Below are positions 1 to 13,200 of a stretch of 64,000 bases of DNA, in pieces. The stretch lies in assembly GCA_005784505.1 (NCBI GenBank), contig VCAZ01000097.1:1720001-1784000 (forward strand), in the 5' to 3' direction. Position numbers and translations under genes: made by a program. Each line of letters opens with the position of its first letter. Position 1 is the first letter of the stretch. The DNA is from Bagarius yarrelli. Its lineage: Eukaryota > Chordata > Actinopteri > Siluriformes > Sisoridae. The notes under the pieces were generated by a model, which made no database searches, was not told where the DNA came from, and saw only the letters and a program-made list of their open reading frames with translations.

Positions 1-281
1 ACAAATGTACAGCACTGCTTTGGAGATACACACACACACACACACACCTGCCCCTGGTAGGGAAGGTAAATGCAAAACCTAAACCTAAGCGTTTAGGCAG
101 AGGAGGCATTCAGTGCTGGTTTGGAAGATCTATAAGCTCTGCTGGTAGACATAAAACAGAACCATGCTTCGTCCAGATGTGGTTCAAACCTCTGTGGCCA
201 ATTTTACCCCTTAAAAGCCCAAAATGCCCTGATATGCAGGTTAACAGCCAGTGTAAGCATAAAACATTTCCTTAATTAGTT

Positions 282-454
282 GGGAAGTGGTGGCTTAGTG
301 GTTAAGGTGTTGGACTGATACCAGAAAGATCAGGGTTTGATTCCCAGCACCACCAAGCCACCACTGTGGCTTAACCCCTAATTGCTCAGTTGTATAAATA
401 AGAACTGAATGTAAGTCGCTCTGGATAAGAACGTCTGCCAAATGCTGTAAATGT
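282..454 (+). repeat. SINE family A copy
   Basis: tRNA-like head with A-box-like (GGTGGCTTAGTGG) and B-box-like (GGTTTGATTCCC) motifs, a CCACC body and a tail of GTCGCTCTGGATAAGAACGT then AAATGCTGTAAATGT. This tail is shared by many teleost SINEs. Nearly full length (~175 bp). Confidence 0.85.
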
Positions 455-521
455 GGTTGCCGTTTTTTTCTTGTGTTTAAAAAATAATAAATATAATTCC
501 TTTCCTTTTAATTATAATTAA

Positions 522-1110
522 TATTCCTTTCTTTCTTTCTTTCTGTATTTCTGATTTGTTATTTTTATCTTCTTTCTGTCTTTTTTTCTTTCTGTCTGTC
601 TTCCTTCCTTTCTTTTTTTTTCTTCTTTCTTTCTTGTTTTTGTCTTTTTGTCATTCTTTTCCTCTTTCTGTCTTTTTTTTTTCTTCTTTCTGTCGTTCCA
701 TCTTTCTTTTTTTTTTTTTCTTTTTTGTCTTCTTTTTTTTTTTTTCTTTTTATTGTCTTCCTTTTTTCTTTGTTTTTTCTTTCTTTTTCTTTTCTTTCTT
801 TTCTTTCTTTTCTTTCTTTCTTTTCTTTGTCTTTTTGTCATTCTTTTCTTTCTTTTCTTTCTTTTCCTTTCTTTCTTCTTGTCTTTTTTCCGTCATTTCT
901 TTTTCTTCTTCTTTTTTTCCCTTTTTTTCTCCTTTTTTCTTTGTTTTCTTTCCTTTTTCTTTCTTTTTTTCTTTTTTTCGTCTTTCCTTTCTTCTTCTTT
1001 CTGTTTTCCTCGTGTTCTTGCTCTCTTTTCTTTCTTTCTTTTTTTCTTTTCCTCTCTTCTTCTTTTATTCTTTCTTTCATTCCTTCCTTCCTTCCTTTCT
1101 TCCTTCTCCG
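522..1110. repeat. Long pyrimidine tract (CTTT/T-rich microsatellite)
   Basis: About 590 nt almost purely C and T, with CTTT periodicity and poly(T) runs. Long Phe/Leu/Ser or Lys/Arg frames across it are artefacts. Confidence 0.95.
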
Positions 1111-1395
1111 CCATTGTTTTATATATTTACAGTATATATAATTTTAGGAGTGCTAAATCCCGATACACTTATCTAAGTGTTTCCTCCTCCGGTGCGCTTC
1201 AGGCCTGAGTGTAATGATGCTGTCGTTTGACAGCATGAGACTGAGTGAAGGAGAAGGAAGAAATGGCTCTGGACAAAGAGCAAGAATTAAGTGGAGTAAA
1301 ATATAATGAAAGGGAAAATAATGTTCCTCCGTAAAGGTACTGGCTGCATTATTGTAAAGTTAATATGATTTTTTTTGTTTTGTTTTATTTAACAG

Positions 1396-1441
1396 GACAT
1401 ACAGTCAGAAAAAGGCCACACTGGAGAGGGAGTATGCACAG
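1396..1441 (+). CDS. fchsd2: fchsd2 coding exon 1 in window (F-BAR start)
   Basis: Acceptor AACAG and donor GTAAGA flank 46 nt. It starts by completing a codon (phase 2 intron upstream, most likely Arg) and encodes TYSQKKATLEREYAQ, the first conserved helix segment of the FCHSD2 F-BAR domain. Confidence 0.93.
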
Positions 1442-4400
1442 GTAAGATGCTGGCGTTGTTTCTACTTCGTTTATTAGTTCTTTTGGGTGTGTATGAGGAA
1501 CCGAAGCGGTTTATGGAGGAGATGTGCATTCTGAATGACTGTATGAATGATGCTGAGGCTGTGGAAGTGTTTATCGGAGTGTATTAGTGATGAACAGATG
1601 CATGTCTGGTTAAAGAAGCGGATGTGAGAGGTTTCTTTAGTAATATATGCGGTTCTTTAAGTGTATAAGGTGAAGCTTCAAACGTGAGGGTCGGTTTTTG
1701 TGGGGTAATGAATATAGAAATATAAGAACGTTTTCTGGAAATTTTAGATTTTCCTCATTTCAGAAAAGTTTATTTAAACCTATAACTGAAAGTACGGTAT
1801 TTTCTGTGACTTTATAAGCCGAATCAATGATATTGAACTAAAAGCGGTAAGCGCAAAAGCTTTTTTATTTAAATGCGACGGAGCACCTGGTCAGTTTAAA
1901 AGGGTCGCATGTAAATTTATAAGATAAAATAGTGAGTCTTAAAATCAGAAATAATAAATAGGAAAGTATTTTATCTTAACGTCGTCATGAAATCGAGACC
2001 ATAGTGTGTGTTTAGGTGAAGTAGATTTAATAATGAATTATATGTGTAATTCTGCCTTTATCCCAATTCTCGTGTTTATGTGAGTGTTTTTTTAATATGT
2101 CGTGTCATTTTTTTACAATGGGGGGGGGAAGGGGCTCAGAGGCAATTGCATTGATTTGCCCCCTGCCATAGATATTTCAACTGAACAAGGCACTTTCCAG
2201 GAGTCTTTATCGATTTTTTGTTGTAATTGCCTTCTTTAAAAGGCTCGTGTTTGTGAGTGTGTTTTTAACACGATCAGTTAAAATGTTTTATTCACATCCA
2301 GCTCAAAACACGTTATTTTTGGAAACACTAAGTTCAACCATTACAGTTAAAAGACCTTACGAATAGTTTTAAAATGAAGAGTCATTCATTAAAATCAATA
2401 CATTCTAATCACAAGCTCATTCGTACAAGCTCGTACGTTCGTATTGGAATAAAACACCACGCTCGTTTCTCCTGCGCATCGTCGGCTTGTTTCGTTTTTT
2501 TTTTTTTTAAATGTTGATCCTCTTTGAGGTTCGTGACAGGTTGTGCTAAGCAGCAGCGTCTGGTTTATTTGCCTTATTTGCCAATAGCATTTACAGTAAA
2601 AACCTGGTGTTGTCTTTATACCGTAGCTGCCATGTCGGTGTTTAGAATTTACAGCATCTGACAAAGACTTGTAACGGATACTCGTCTGGGGCAAGTATTG
2701 AACAGTTTACTATTATATACATAAACACCAAACTAAACTTAACTTAACTTAACAGGAACATATAGCAAAACCAGAATCATGAACAGGATCTTACCACAGT
2801 GGTAAGACCAAAACCAGGGCTATAAATACACAAAGAACATATTAACTAGACAAGACACACCTGAACACAAACACAGGACTGACTAAACAACCAATGAGAC
2901 CAAGACACAAGGACAAGGGGAAGCACATGACAGGAAGACAAACAGACTAGGCAAGCTTAAAACAGACTGTCTAGGTTAGCTTAGCCAGCTAACATAGCTT
3001 AACTAGCTAGCATAGTTTAGCTAGCTATAATAGCTTAGCCTAGCTATGCCCTCACCTCATGTATTTCCGGTGCATCGTTACTTTACGTATTATTTATATA
3101 TAGATTTTTCGGCTATTTTTTCCTTTATTGATACGACAGAGAGAGATGAAGCCCAAGCCAGAATCGAACCCAGCTTGTGGGTGCTTTGAGAGCGATGAAC
3201 GTAATAAAGTATCTTAAACAACTGTCACGCTAATATCGAGAGGCGCAGCAGCGTTAAACGTTTGTTGTTCAGTTAATCAACAGGACAAAATTGTGGAAAT
3301 GCTACACAATCAGGCAAAAAATGACGGGTTGTTATTGTTGGCTCGTTTTTCGACCACCCATCCAAATGCCTTTTTATGCTTTTATCTGTTTTTTTGGTGT
3401 GGAAGGATGTCTGGGGCACAAGCTAGTTGCTTATTTACCGTCCTGATGGCAGACAAATATTTCAGTTTCACATTTACATTAGACGTCCTTATCCAGAGCG
3501 ACTTACAATAGTCCTGAGCAATTGGAGGTTAAGGGCCTTGCTCAGGGGCCCAGCAGTGGTGGCTTGGTGGGGCTGGGAATCCAACCCATATCCTCAAGTC
3601 CAACAACTTAACCACTGTGCTACCACTTCCCCACCTGCAAAAAAGTTTAGTATAAAAATACAAACTCTCCTTCATTTCATTTCGACCCTTCGTCTGAATT
3701 CCAGGCGTCGCCAGAATCATGTGATTACACACAAGCTGTCCTGGCCAGATGCACTGTATATCCCGGGTTTAGTTTTAGGATAATGTGATGTTTTATCTGT
3801 AGATATTTTTATTCCGCTCTGTTTAGTGTCTGTCACGGAAACACTCTTTAGGATATTTATCATAATTGTAAGTATTTTTCCTTGTAGAATTGTTTGCTTA
3901 GCGTCGGCAAGGTTTATTCATTCACGCTGTGAATCATTTGGGGAATTAAACACGTGCTGTTAGAGAAAAAAACGATTGTAATAACAATTACAGCCTTAAT
4001 GTAATAATGTTCGAATCGTCAGCCCTGCCAATTGTTTATAGATATGATTCATGCTATTTAACTTCTGGCGGTCTAGTTTTCTAACTAAAAATATTATCAC
4101 TTCCATAGTATTTATATGCAAGCATCACCTTACCAGACACTATTTTTTCCCTCCCAGTTAAAGTTTATAAGCTAGAAATTCCAGATGCCGAAATGTCCAA
4201 TGTCCAGATGCCGAAATGTCTAATGTCCTGAAGAACTTTGCTTTTATAAAAGTACCGTAAATGGTTACTTTTGGTGGTTAATACAAGAGCATTTTAAAGT
4301 AAATGAATGGATAAAAGTGACAGATGTGGGACCCACATTCGCTGCTGTGCTCCGGCAACCTGGCTTCGGCTCTCCGGTGCCACCCCCCTCCCTCTCTCCT

Positions 4401-6363
4401 CTGCTTCATCTACCTCTCTTTTTCATCAATAAAGGCAAAAAATGCTTACAAATATAACTTTAAAAAAAAAAACAAAGTACAGTTTAGAAGATGTGAGAAT
4501 GTTGTAAAGTGGCAAATATGCGAACGTGTGTATGTATGTTTTTGGTTTTTTTGGGTTGTATTTTTTTCTTTTGGTGATGTGATAATATTGTTATAATATT
4601 AACTTTAAATGTTTTGCTTATTGAGAACAAACTATACGTTCGGTTTGTCGAGGAAAAAAAGCTGCAGTAATTCATGCTAATTGGTTAGCAGCCAGTTCTT
4701 GTGTTAGCATTGTCAGTCAGATCATTCTTTTTTTTTTATAGTAACACATTAGTCAATAAGCTGGTTAGTATTTGCTGATTTGTTAAAAAAATATGTAATT
4801 TTTTAAATTTTAGCTAATAATAACTAGCTAACATTCCTTGCTATTAGCTAAGTCAGCAGAATAAATTAACATGGTCCAAACCCTCTTTCTATGTCTATTT
4901 TCTTTGTTGTTCTTGACTTAAAGGATTGATTACCTGCTACATGTTACCGTTATATGGGATTATTAGTGGGGCTCTGTCCGAAATAGCATACTACTTACGT
5001 ATGTACTACATTTAAGTACAGACGGATTTTCTGACTGTTAAAAAAGTATGTTCTTTTTAGTATGATTACAGGTAGAATGAATACAATTTGGGACGTACTA
5101 CAGGTACAGCCGCCATGTTGATAACGACACGTGACATTTGACGTCACAAGTAATGAATGATAAAGTGACTAAAATGAGTTCAATTTTCTGCCCCTTCCTC
5201 ATATGACAAGTTGGGTTAGTAAAGTGTACGTTGTATGCCTACTTCAAAATCCGGGCGGTTGTAATAGGTCAACTGGGAGATTTTCGCATACTGTAATTTG
5301 CGTACCAGACATTTGAACATACTACTTACCCCGCGTACTCAATTTTATCTACTATATAGTATTGAAATATTGAGTGGGGCTCCATCCGAAATCACATACT
5401 ACTTAAGTATGTACATTTAAGTACGTATTTCCTGACTGTTAAACAAATATGTTCTGTATAATATGGTTAAAGGTAGTATAAATGAAATTCGGGACGTACT
5501 ACAGGTACAGCCGCCATGTTGATATTGTCACGTGACATTCGAAGTCACTGCAGCCCAAATCTAAAGAAATGAATGATGAAGTAACTTGAATGATGTTAAA
5601 CGAGTGCAGTTGAACTACAAGGAACGAAGGGGGTTTTTTTTTGTTTTTTTTGTTTTTTACAGTACTTCCTCATATGACTTTTTGGATAAATAAAGTTAAC
5701 GCTGTATAAATAATAGGTCATCCGGGAATTGTTTGCGTACTGTAAATCACGTACCAGAGATTCGGACATACTACCCACCTCGCATACATAGTTTTTTATA
5801 TGATATAGTGTTAAAGTATGTGATTTCCGTGTTCATAACACATCACATGACCAGTGTATTTATTTTGCTGTAATAGTGCTTTGTGTTATAAACCATGAAG
5901 AGATGGTAAGTAACTCGAGACTCGGTGCCTCAGCACCGAGCAGGTGAAAGGGACGGGATGAGAGTGAATGAGGATTAGTCGCCATAACGTTTGGAGGAGG
6001 TTGTTGAAGCCATCACTTTTGTCAGGGTTCGAGGTTTTCTGTCTCTCAGGGTTTGGCGGCAGCAGTGCTGTTTTTCCCGTTAAACAGCTGTCCACACAAA
6101 TAAACATTGTTTTCTAAGATGAACAGAGCAACTCTTGTTTTTGAATAGAGGGGGAGTGGGGCTCGTTTGGCCTCAGCTGTAATCTGATTGGTTCCCCCCT
6201 GCTGGCTGCATCTGTGTGTGTGTGTGTGTGTGTGTATGTGAGAGAGAGAGAGAGAGAGTGTGTGGGCATGTTCTATATCTCGGTGGGTATCAAATATCTA
6301 CATAAGGATGGGAAAATCTGATGGTGTGGACATGTGCCTGGGTCCAACAAGAAAAATCCCCCC

Positions 6364-6394
<31 letters not shown>

Positions 6395-6481
6395 ACTTTC
6401 CTTTTTAAATTAAATATTTAGATGTAGGCATAGCATTAATTATCTGAATTTATTATGTCAACCCAATATGAAAAGTGTGTG

Positions 6482-6516
<35 letters not shown>

Positions 6517-6845
6517 TGTGTGTGTGTGCATACTAAACATAGTAAACATGTCTTGCATTAAACACTGTCCTACAACAAAGAGGAAGGAGGACACAGCACG
6601 CTGCTTAGGAATGCAAATGAAAACTGTGCCAGTGTGTCAAAGTGTGTGTGAGTGTGTGTGTGTGTGTGTGTAAGTGTAAGTGTGTGTTTAAGTAAACAGA
6701 TTTTGTGTTAATCCTTTACAAAGTCAAAATCACACAATTCATCACATTTTCGACCTTGTGATGACATTTGGCAGGTCTCCATATAACAAAATAAGGATTT
6801 ACGTTGTCTATAGCATACAGTACTAATTGTCAAAACAGCAGTAAA

Positions 6846-6897
<52 letters not shown>

Positions 6898-7237
6898 TTG
6901 TGTTTGGCAATTGAATAAGCAAAAAAATTATGGTGCAGGTATTCAAGACCTTCACACCAGAATTATCTTGCAAGGGGCTAAACCCCGTGTGAAAATGGTT
7001 GCATAGCAACCTAGAGAGGGAGAGAGAAAGAGAGGGAGAAAGACAGAAAGAGGGGGAGGGGCAAAGAGAGAGAAAGAGAGGGAGAGAGAGGAAGACAGAC
7101 AGGCAAAGAGAGGGGTGCAGAGAGAGAGAGGGAGAGAGACGGAGAGAGAGAAATAAAGACACAGATGAGAGAGAAAGAGACAAATAGAATGACAGAGAGA
7201 GAGAGTTACAGAAAAGAGAGAGAAAGAGGGAGAGAGA

Positions 7238-7279
<42 letters not shown>

Positions 7280-10200
7280 AGGTACAGGATGGTGGAAGTA
7301 CTGAATATGTTTGACAATAAATATTTCTTTAGGCATTGTGCAGATCTGTTGTTCATCGATGTTGAGGAAGGGTGGAGGATAATAATAGAGGTTGAGACAG
7401 AAAGAGAGAGAGAGAAAGAGAGAGAGAAGATGGGAAGAGGAGAAAGAGGGAAGGAGTGACTGGGCCAAGATGAGATGAATATATCAGGTAGGGTAGGGAA
7501 GTGTGGTAAAGGTACTTATAGGGAGAAACAAAGACAGGATGGGATGTGGAAACGTGACAGAAATGTAAAGGGAAGAACAAGATTCCTCAAACTGCAGTTC
7601 ATCCAGAATGTCCGTGTCTGTCGATGCTGCATAAAGTGGACTTTTGTCCTTTTTTTGTCTCTTTTGTCCTTTTTTTCACACTCTTTGACATGCCTCGACT
7701 TTTACACTGCATGTGATAACAATAAAAACAGGAAAAAAAACTATTTCGTCGAATGTGACGAGCAAAAAAATGTGGAGAAAAATTTTATTATTAGACGCGT
7801 ACTGACGGTTTTGATTAGGGATTCACTGGTCTGGATACCGGTATCGGTATTGGGCCCGATACCAATTTTACCCATGTACTCATATTCCAAGAAAAAAAAG
7901 GGAAGGTGGTTCAAAGGTTAAGGTAAGATTGTAGGTTTAATTCCCACCACCACCACCTTACTACTGCTGGGCCCCTGAGCAAGGCCCCTAACCCTTAATT
8001 GCTCATTTGTAGTATTAAAAACAAAAGATTGTTGGTTCGATTCCCAGTAAGTTGCCACTGCTGGGCCCCTGAGCCAGGCCATTATTTCCCAGTTGTATAA
8101 ATGAAATAAATGTAAGTTGTAAGGGCGTCGGCCAAATGCTAAAATTGGTCCTTATATTTGGTCTAGAAAAAATTTTATCAGTTCGTCCTTAGTTTTAATT
8201 CAGTATTAAATTACGGGCAGCACGGTGGCTTAGTGTTTAGCACCTTTGCCTCACAGCAAGAAGGTCCCGGGTTCGATTCCCCTGCAGGGGTCTTTCTGTG
8301 TGGAGTTTGCATGTTCTCCCCTTGTGCTTGCTTGGGTTTACTCCGGGTTCTCCGGTTTTCTCCCACAGTCTAAAAACATGTATGTTAGATTGATTGGTGA
8401 TTCTAAATTGCCCATAGGAGTGAGTGTGAGTGTGTGGCCCTGTGATGGACTGGTGACCTGTCCAGGGTGTCTTTCACCCTTTCAGAGACGGCTGGGATAG
8501 ACTCCAGCAGATCCCGTGACCCTGAATTAGGAAATAAGCGGGAATAAAAGATGAATGAATCAATACACTATTGTGCAAATATATTTGTACACAGCTCTAC
8601 AGTGTAAGATTCGGTAAGTGAAGTGCTTTGTGTTATATTTATTTAGGGCAATCCATAAACCGCTGTCACAATACACAGCAGGTTCCAGTACACAGGCGGA
8701 CAGATACAAACTAGGGTACTGAAAGATGCTTGAAGTCTAAAACAAACAACAACAGGAAGTACAAGAAAACATGAGATGTAAAACAGGACCAGGAAAATAT
8801 CCTCGCAAAAATGCGCTAATGAGACAAGAGGTTATAAATAGACAGAGTGATTCATTACGAGATAAACACAGAACAGACGCACAAAAGAACCTCAAGCAAA
8901 CAAAACGCACAGGGAGCTTGGAACTAGAAAATTGTGACATACTGCTGTTGGCTTAGTGCTAACAACAAAATCCTGTAGCTAAACCTCATCTTCAGGCTCG
9001 ACAGAGCGCAGGATCGGAACAGAGTTCCAATACCCTGATTTGTAAGCAAGCCAGAGGGGACAGCGGAAAGGAACCAAAACTCCATCGGTGACAGAATGGA
9101 GAAAAAAACCTTGGGAGAAACCAGGTTCAGTCCGGGGGTTCAGTTCTCCTCCGACCAGATAAACCAGTAGGTTCTTCCATACTGCAGTAAAGTTTCTGTG
9201 GTCTTGTCCAGATGGTCGTCTGGAAGACAAGATCATCACTGATAAAACTGATTATTGTCTCCCAGTGCTGGCTGCGGCGGTGAGCTCGGAAAAACAAAGA
9301 ATCAGACGTATGTAAGTGTAGATGCCATTCGACTCATGATATACAAATACAGTGTGTTTTTTCTGTTGTGTCTGTTGGGTTTCACCTTCCTCTATATATA
9401 GCTGGAAATTGAACCTATAATCTTTGGGTTGGTAGTCCAACACCTTAACCACGAGCCACCACTTTCCCTTGTTTTGAATTCTTATGCTGCATTATATTAG
9501 GGTTTCTATAGCAACTGTAAAATTACAGTATTTTCTATGGTGGTTACATTATGTTAACAGATTTGTCAATAGTTTTGTGTTATTGTTGATAAAATGTACT
9601 TTTACCCTGAAGAAGCATTTTTGTTTATAAAAATTTAAAACAAATAATCGAACATTTAATGAACGAAAATCAGGGGAAGTTGCTGTGGGGCAAAAAGGAA
9701 TAACACACTTTAGGGTAGTAATTTCCCTCTTCCCTCTTTTCTATTTCGACAGCAGACTTTATTGTGTTTTACTGGTTGCTTAACTTGTGCAGAAATTTGT
9801 AAAACATTTTTATTTAAAATGTCCAGTTTGTTAGGAATGAAAAATGTAATAAAAGTCTTTTAGTCTAAAACTTTTAGTCTTATTGCTCCCTCAAGACCTG
9901 TTTGTCCATAGTGTAAGGTTCCTGTTTCATGTTTTGTTATATTTTATGTTTAAGCAAAGCTATGCTAGATAGTAAATCTAAACTATGCTATGCTAGCTAA
10001 GCTAGCTTAAAACATAAAACATAACAAAACATAAAACAGGAACCTTACACACAGTTTCTCACGCTCGACCCGATTTGTTGCCGACTCGGCTGTCAGTTAA
10101 TATTGCGTACGTGTTGCCGGGGGTGTCGCGCCGCAGTTTTAAGACGTCACAGCAATCTTTGTCTTTGTATCTCTCGAAAAGCTTCTATTTTCATTGCTGT

Positions 10201-13200
10201 GTCTCCTTCAATGTGAAGAGTAAATCAACGCAGCGCTTCGCATATGTCTCTTCTCTGCAAGTCCGTCTCTGCCTGTCTGCCTCACTCTTTGTCTCGCCCC
10301 TGTGTTCCTTTTCACTCCAGAGCTAAGTTTATTGTACAGTAATTAAACCTTTTCTTAGGAAGACGCCAATTTGACCTTGGTATTTAAAGTGTCCTGACAG
10401 TCTCCTCTGTTGGGAAGTCGATCGTAAAGATGGTGATTTGAGGTCGGCGTAGGCAGACAGTCTAAATCCACAGAACAGAATCACATGACCAAAGAACTCC
10501 CTTTTTTTGATATTACTTATTTTATCTGTAATTAAAAAGCTAATCTGTAATAATGAAATAGATTTTTAGCTGGTTTTTAATCACACTCCCAGCTGGAATG
10601 TTCCAGTATCGTTTATCAAAAAAAGTGTAAGTACAGTGAAACCCTTTATCACAGTCTGTGATTTTATAATCAAAGTAAAGTCGTTCATAAGCAGTTGTTC
10701 ATCGATCATAACTTAAAACATTAAAAAGCAGCTTCTTTATTTAAGTAACAATGCCAAATGTCAGGTTTTCATGGTCCGGAGTGTAAAGTAAATGCCTTTA
10801 TTTTGTCACATTTTACAGCAGATTGAAATTAGTTTCTTCACATATCCCATCTTAGTAAGTTGGGGGTCAGAGCGGAGGGCCAGTTATGATACAACGCCCC
10901 CTGGAGCAGGAAGGGTTAAGGGTCTTGCTCAAGGACCCAACAGTGGCTGGCTGGCGGTGGTGGTTGGGCTTGAACCCTGGTCTTCCTGGTCTTCAGCTCA
11001 AAAACTTGGCCCTAACCATTTGAGTCAACACTGCCCAAGTGTGTGTGTGTGTGTGTGTGTGTGTGACTCACTCTTGAAGAATTTGCCTTGAAATTTCAAC
11101 CCCCCGATTTGGCTTAAATCGATGTAGTTACTCAAACTGTAGTTACCACAATTGTATTATCATAAGTCTGGTATGATGCAGTGGCCAAGAAATAATGACA
11201 AACAGCAGAAGGTTGGAGGAAAAAATATGGTAGGACATAAAAATATTAGCCAAAAAGGGTGTTTTTACTTTGCTATCGATCAGGGAAAATTTTTTAGCCT
11301 GGGCAAAGGTTATCGAATAGACACTTTTGTTTGAAAAAAGCACCCACAAGTAGCCTCGCAAGCTGACTTTGTTATAATCAACTTCACCTTTATTATTTAG
11401 GAATAGAATTTATATTAAATAAATGAAAATGTAGCGTAAACTTGTTATTTTAGATTACTGTAAAAAGTTAGGTAGGTGCGCTCTGGCAGCCCGGGCTGGA
11501 ATCTTGCCCGGGTTCCTTTCCGGTCCCACCCCACTCACCTAATTCATCTCCCTCTGTCCCATCCAAAAGGTAGGGAGGGTAAAACGATAAAGCTATTATG
11601 CTTAGCATCCTGTTTGTAGCTAAAATAAATAATACAATAAAATAAAACTAACAAATAATACTAAAACTAGTGGTTTGTTCTGCAGTGGTCACATGTATGT
11701 GTGTATATAGGGCAGAAGAACTCTGAGTATTTATAATAGAAAGTCTGGGCTGGGCGGTACGACTACATATATCGTTACCGCGGAATAAATCGTTTATATT
11801 TCTTAATTATTTTTTTTTATTCCGTGTACACTGCAAAATTTTAATAAGTGGGCGTGGCTAACTCGCATGCAGCGTGCGTGAGCTTGAGAAAGACCGGGGC
11901 TTGCAAAATCGCTAGCCTAACGTCCTGAAGCTGTTGTGTCTTTCGGTGTGGCACGAACATCCGCACTGCTGCAGAAGCCCCAGTATACACACACACACAC
12001 ACACACACTTTTCTCCTGCTCCTCCTCCCCTTCCTGGGAAAATCTGAGCGAAAGCTCTTCTATTTGCATAATCGTCTTTAGTGCCTTTGTGGGCGGGCTT
12101 TTTGGGCCACTGGTCGTCTCAGCCACCTGTCCAGAACAAATCAGACTGGCTTTCACTCCCTTGCTCTAATGAATAAATTGATTAGATATGATTTAGATGA
12201 CGAGAGGTGTCTTTAAGAACCATTAATAATGGCAGATTTGATGTTCAAGCCTCCTCTATCATGAATGTGAAAAGATATATTTTAAAACCTTCTGGTTTGT
12301 CGCATGCCGCTTTGTGTACGTGTGTTCACAGGAACGTTTCCACTCTGGGTACCGGTTTCGTCTGAAGTCTGAGCTTTGTGTTGATGTCACTTATTAATAT
12401 GTAGCCATACTGGGGCTCCGAGACACAGAAAAGCAGCGCTTATTGTCTTAGAGTCAAGCGAGCGAATTAAAAAATATACCCATCTCCATGAGCAAAGCTC
12501 AGCTCAACCTGCTGAGAGGGTATAGAGACTGCAGAAGCAAAGCATGCTTTTGGAGGCATTAGGGCTGCATCGAATAAACGACTTAAACTCTCATGGTTAA
12601 TCTATTAGATTAGGAGTTTAGAACAGGGGAAGGGATTCCTTAAATAAAAACCTCTTCGTCCCTGAACATTTGCGAGAATAGAAAATGATATGAGATATTC
12701 CTATATCTCGAATTTGGGGTTTATTATATCAGTCAGGATACTTCAGGATCCAGCTGCACTTTCACTGTGTTTTGTTTTGAAGGATATCTCTCTCCCCTAT
12801 CACACTATATCTACCAGCTGGATTAAGGGCTAACACATCGGGGGTCTACAAAATCACTAGGACGACCTCCCGCAGCTACTGTGTTTTCCAGTCAGGCTAC
12901 TAAAATGTAGCCCAGCCGTGTTCATCTCATAGGAAGGAAAATATATTTCAATGTTTTTTTAATGATTTTATTACAAATATAGTTGGGTAACTATGTGGTC
13001 TGTAAATTCCTGGCATCAGGATAGCACTATAAATAAATATGTCAGGTATTGAAATCTGTGTTGAGGTATTGAAAAGTCCAGTAATCTTTAAAATTCTATC
13101 TACTTCCAGACATTGCTAATGTCTGTGCAGGGGAAAAACTTGACACTGGTACTAATAATAATTAAAATACAATCCATCCATGCCTAAACTTCCTGTCCGT

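Larger units (their letters stand above)
1..1395. other. Intron of fchsd2 upstream of first visible exon
   Basis: Holds a (CA)n tract at 28-48, a SINE A copy and a roughly 590-nt pyrimidine tract. No missing 5' coding exon could be found here; the ~40 N-terminal codons must lie further upstream. Confidence 0.6.

Noticed and set aside
518..1208. Overlapping Phe/Leu/Ser-rich and Lys/Arg-rich open frames
   Set aside because: They are translations of a pyrimidine microsatellite, present in several frames at once.
6830..7580. Ser/Leu-rich and Arg/Glu-rich open frames
   Set aside because: Products of the GA/CT and GT repeats; no non-repetitive coding signal.
7475..7921. 148-codon open frame
   Set aside because: It crosses into a hAT-like end and a SINE A and has no family resemblance.
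8215..8300. Possible functional tRNA gene
   Set aside because: B-box-like motif present, but it continues into a SINE B body and no cloverleaf with a matching acceptor stem is evident.
8246..8500. 84-codon frame, with similar ones at 45867 and 59332
   Set aside because: The same peptide comes from each SINE B copy, so it is a repeat artefact.
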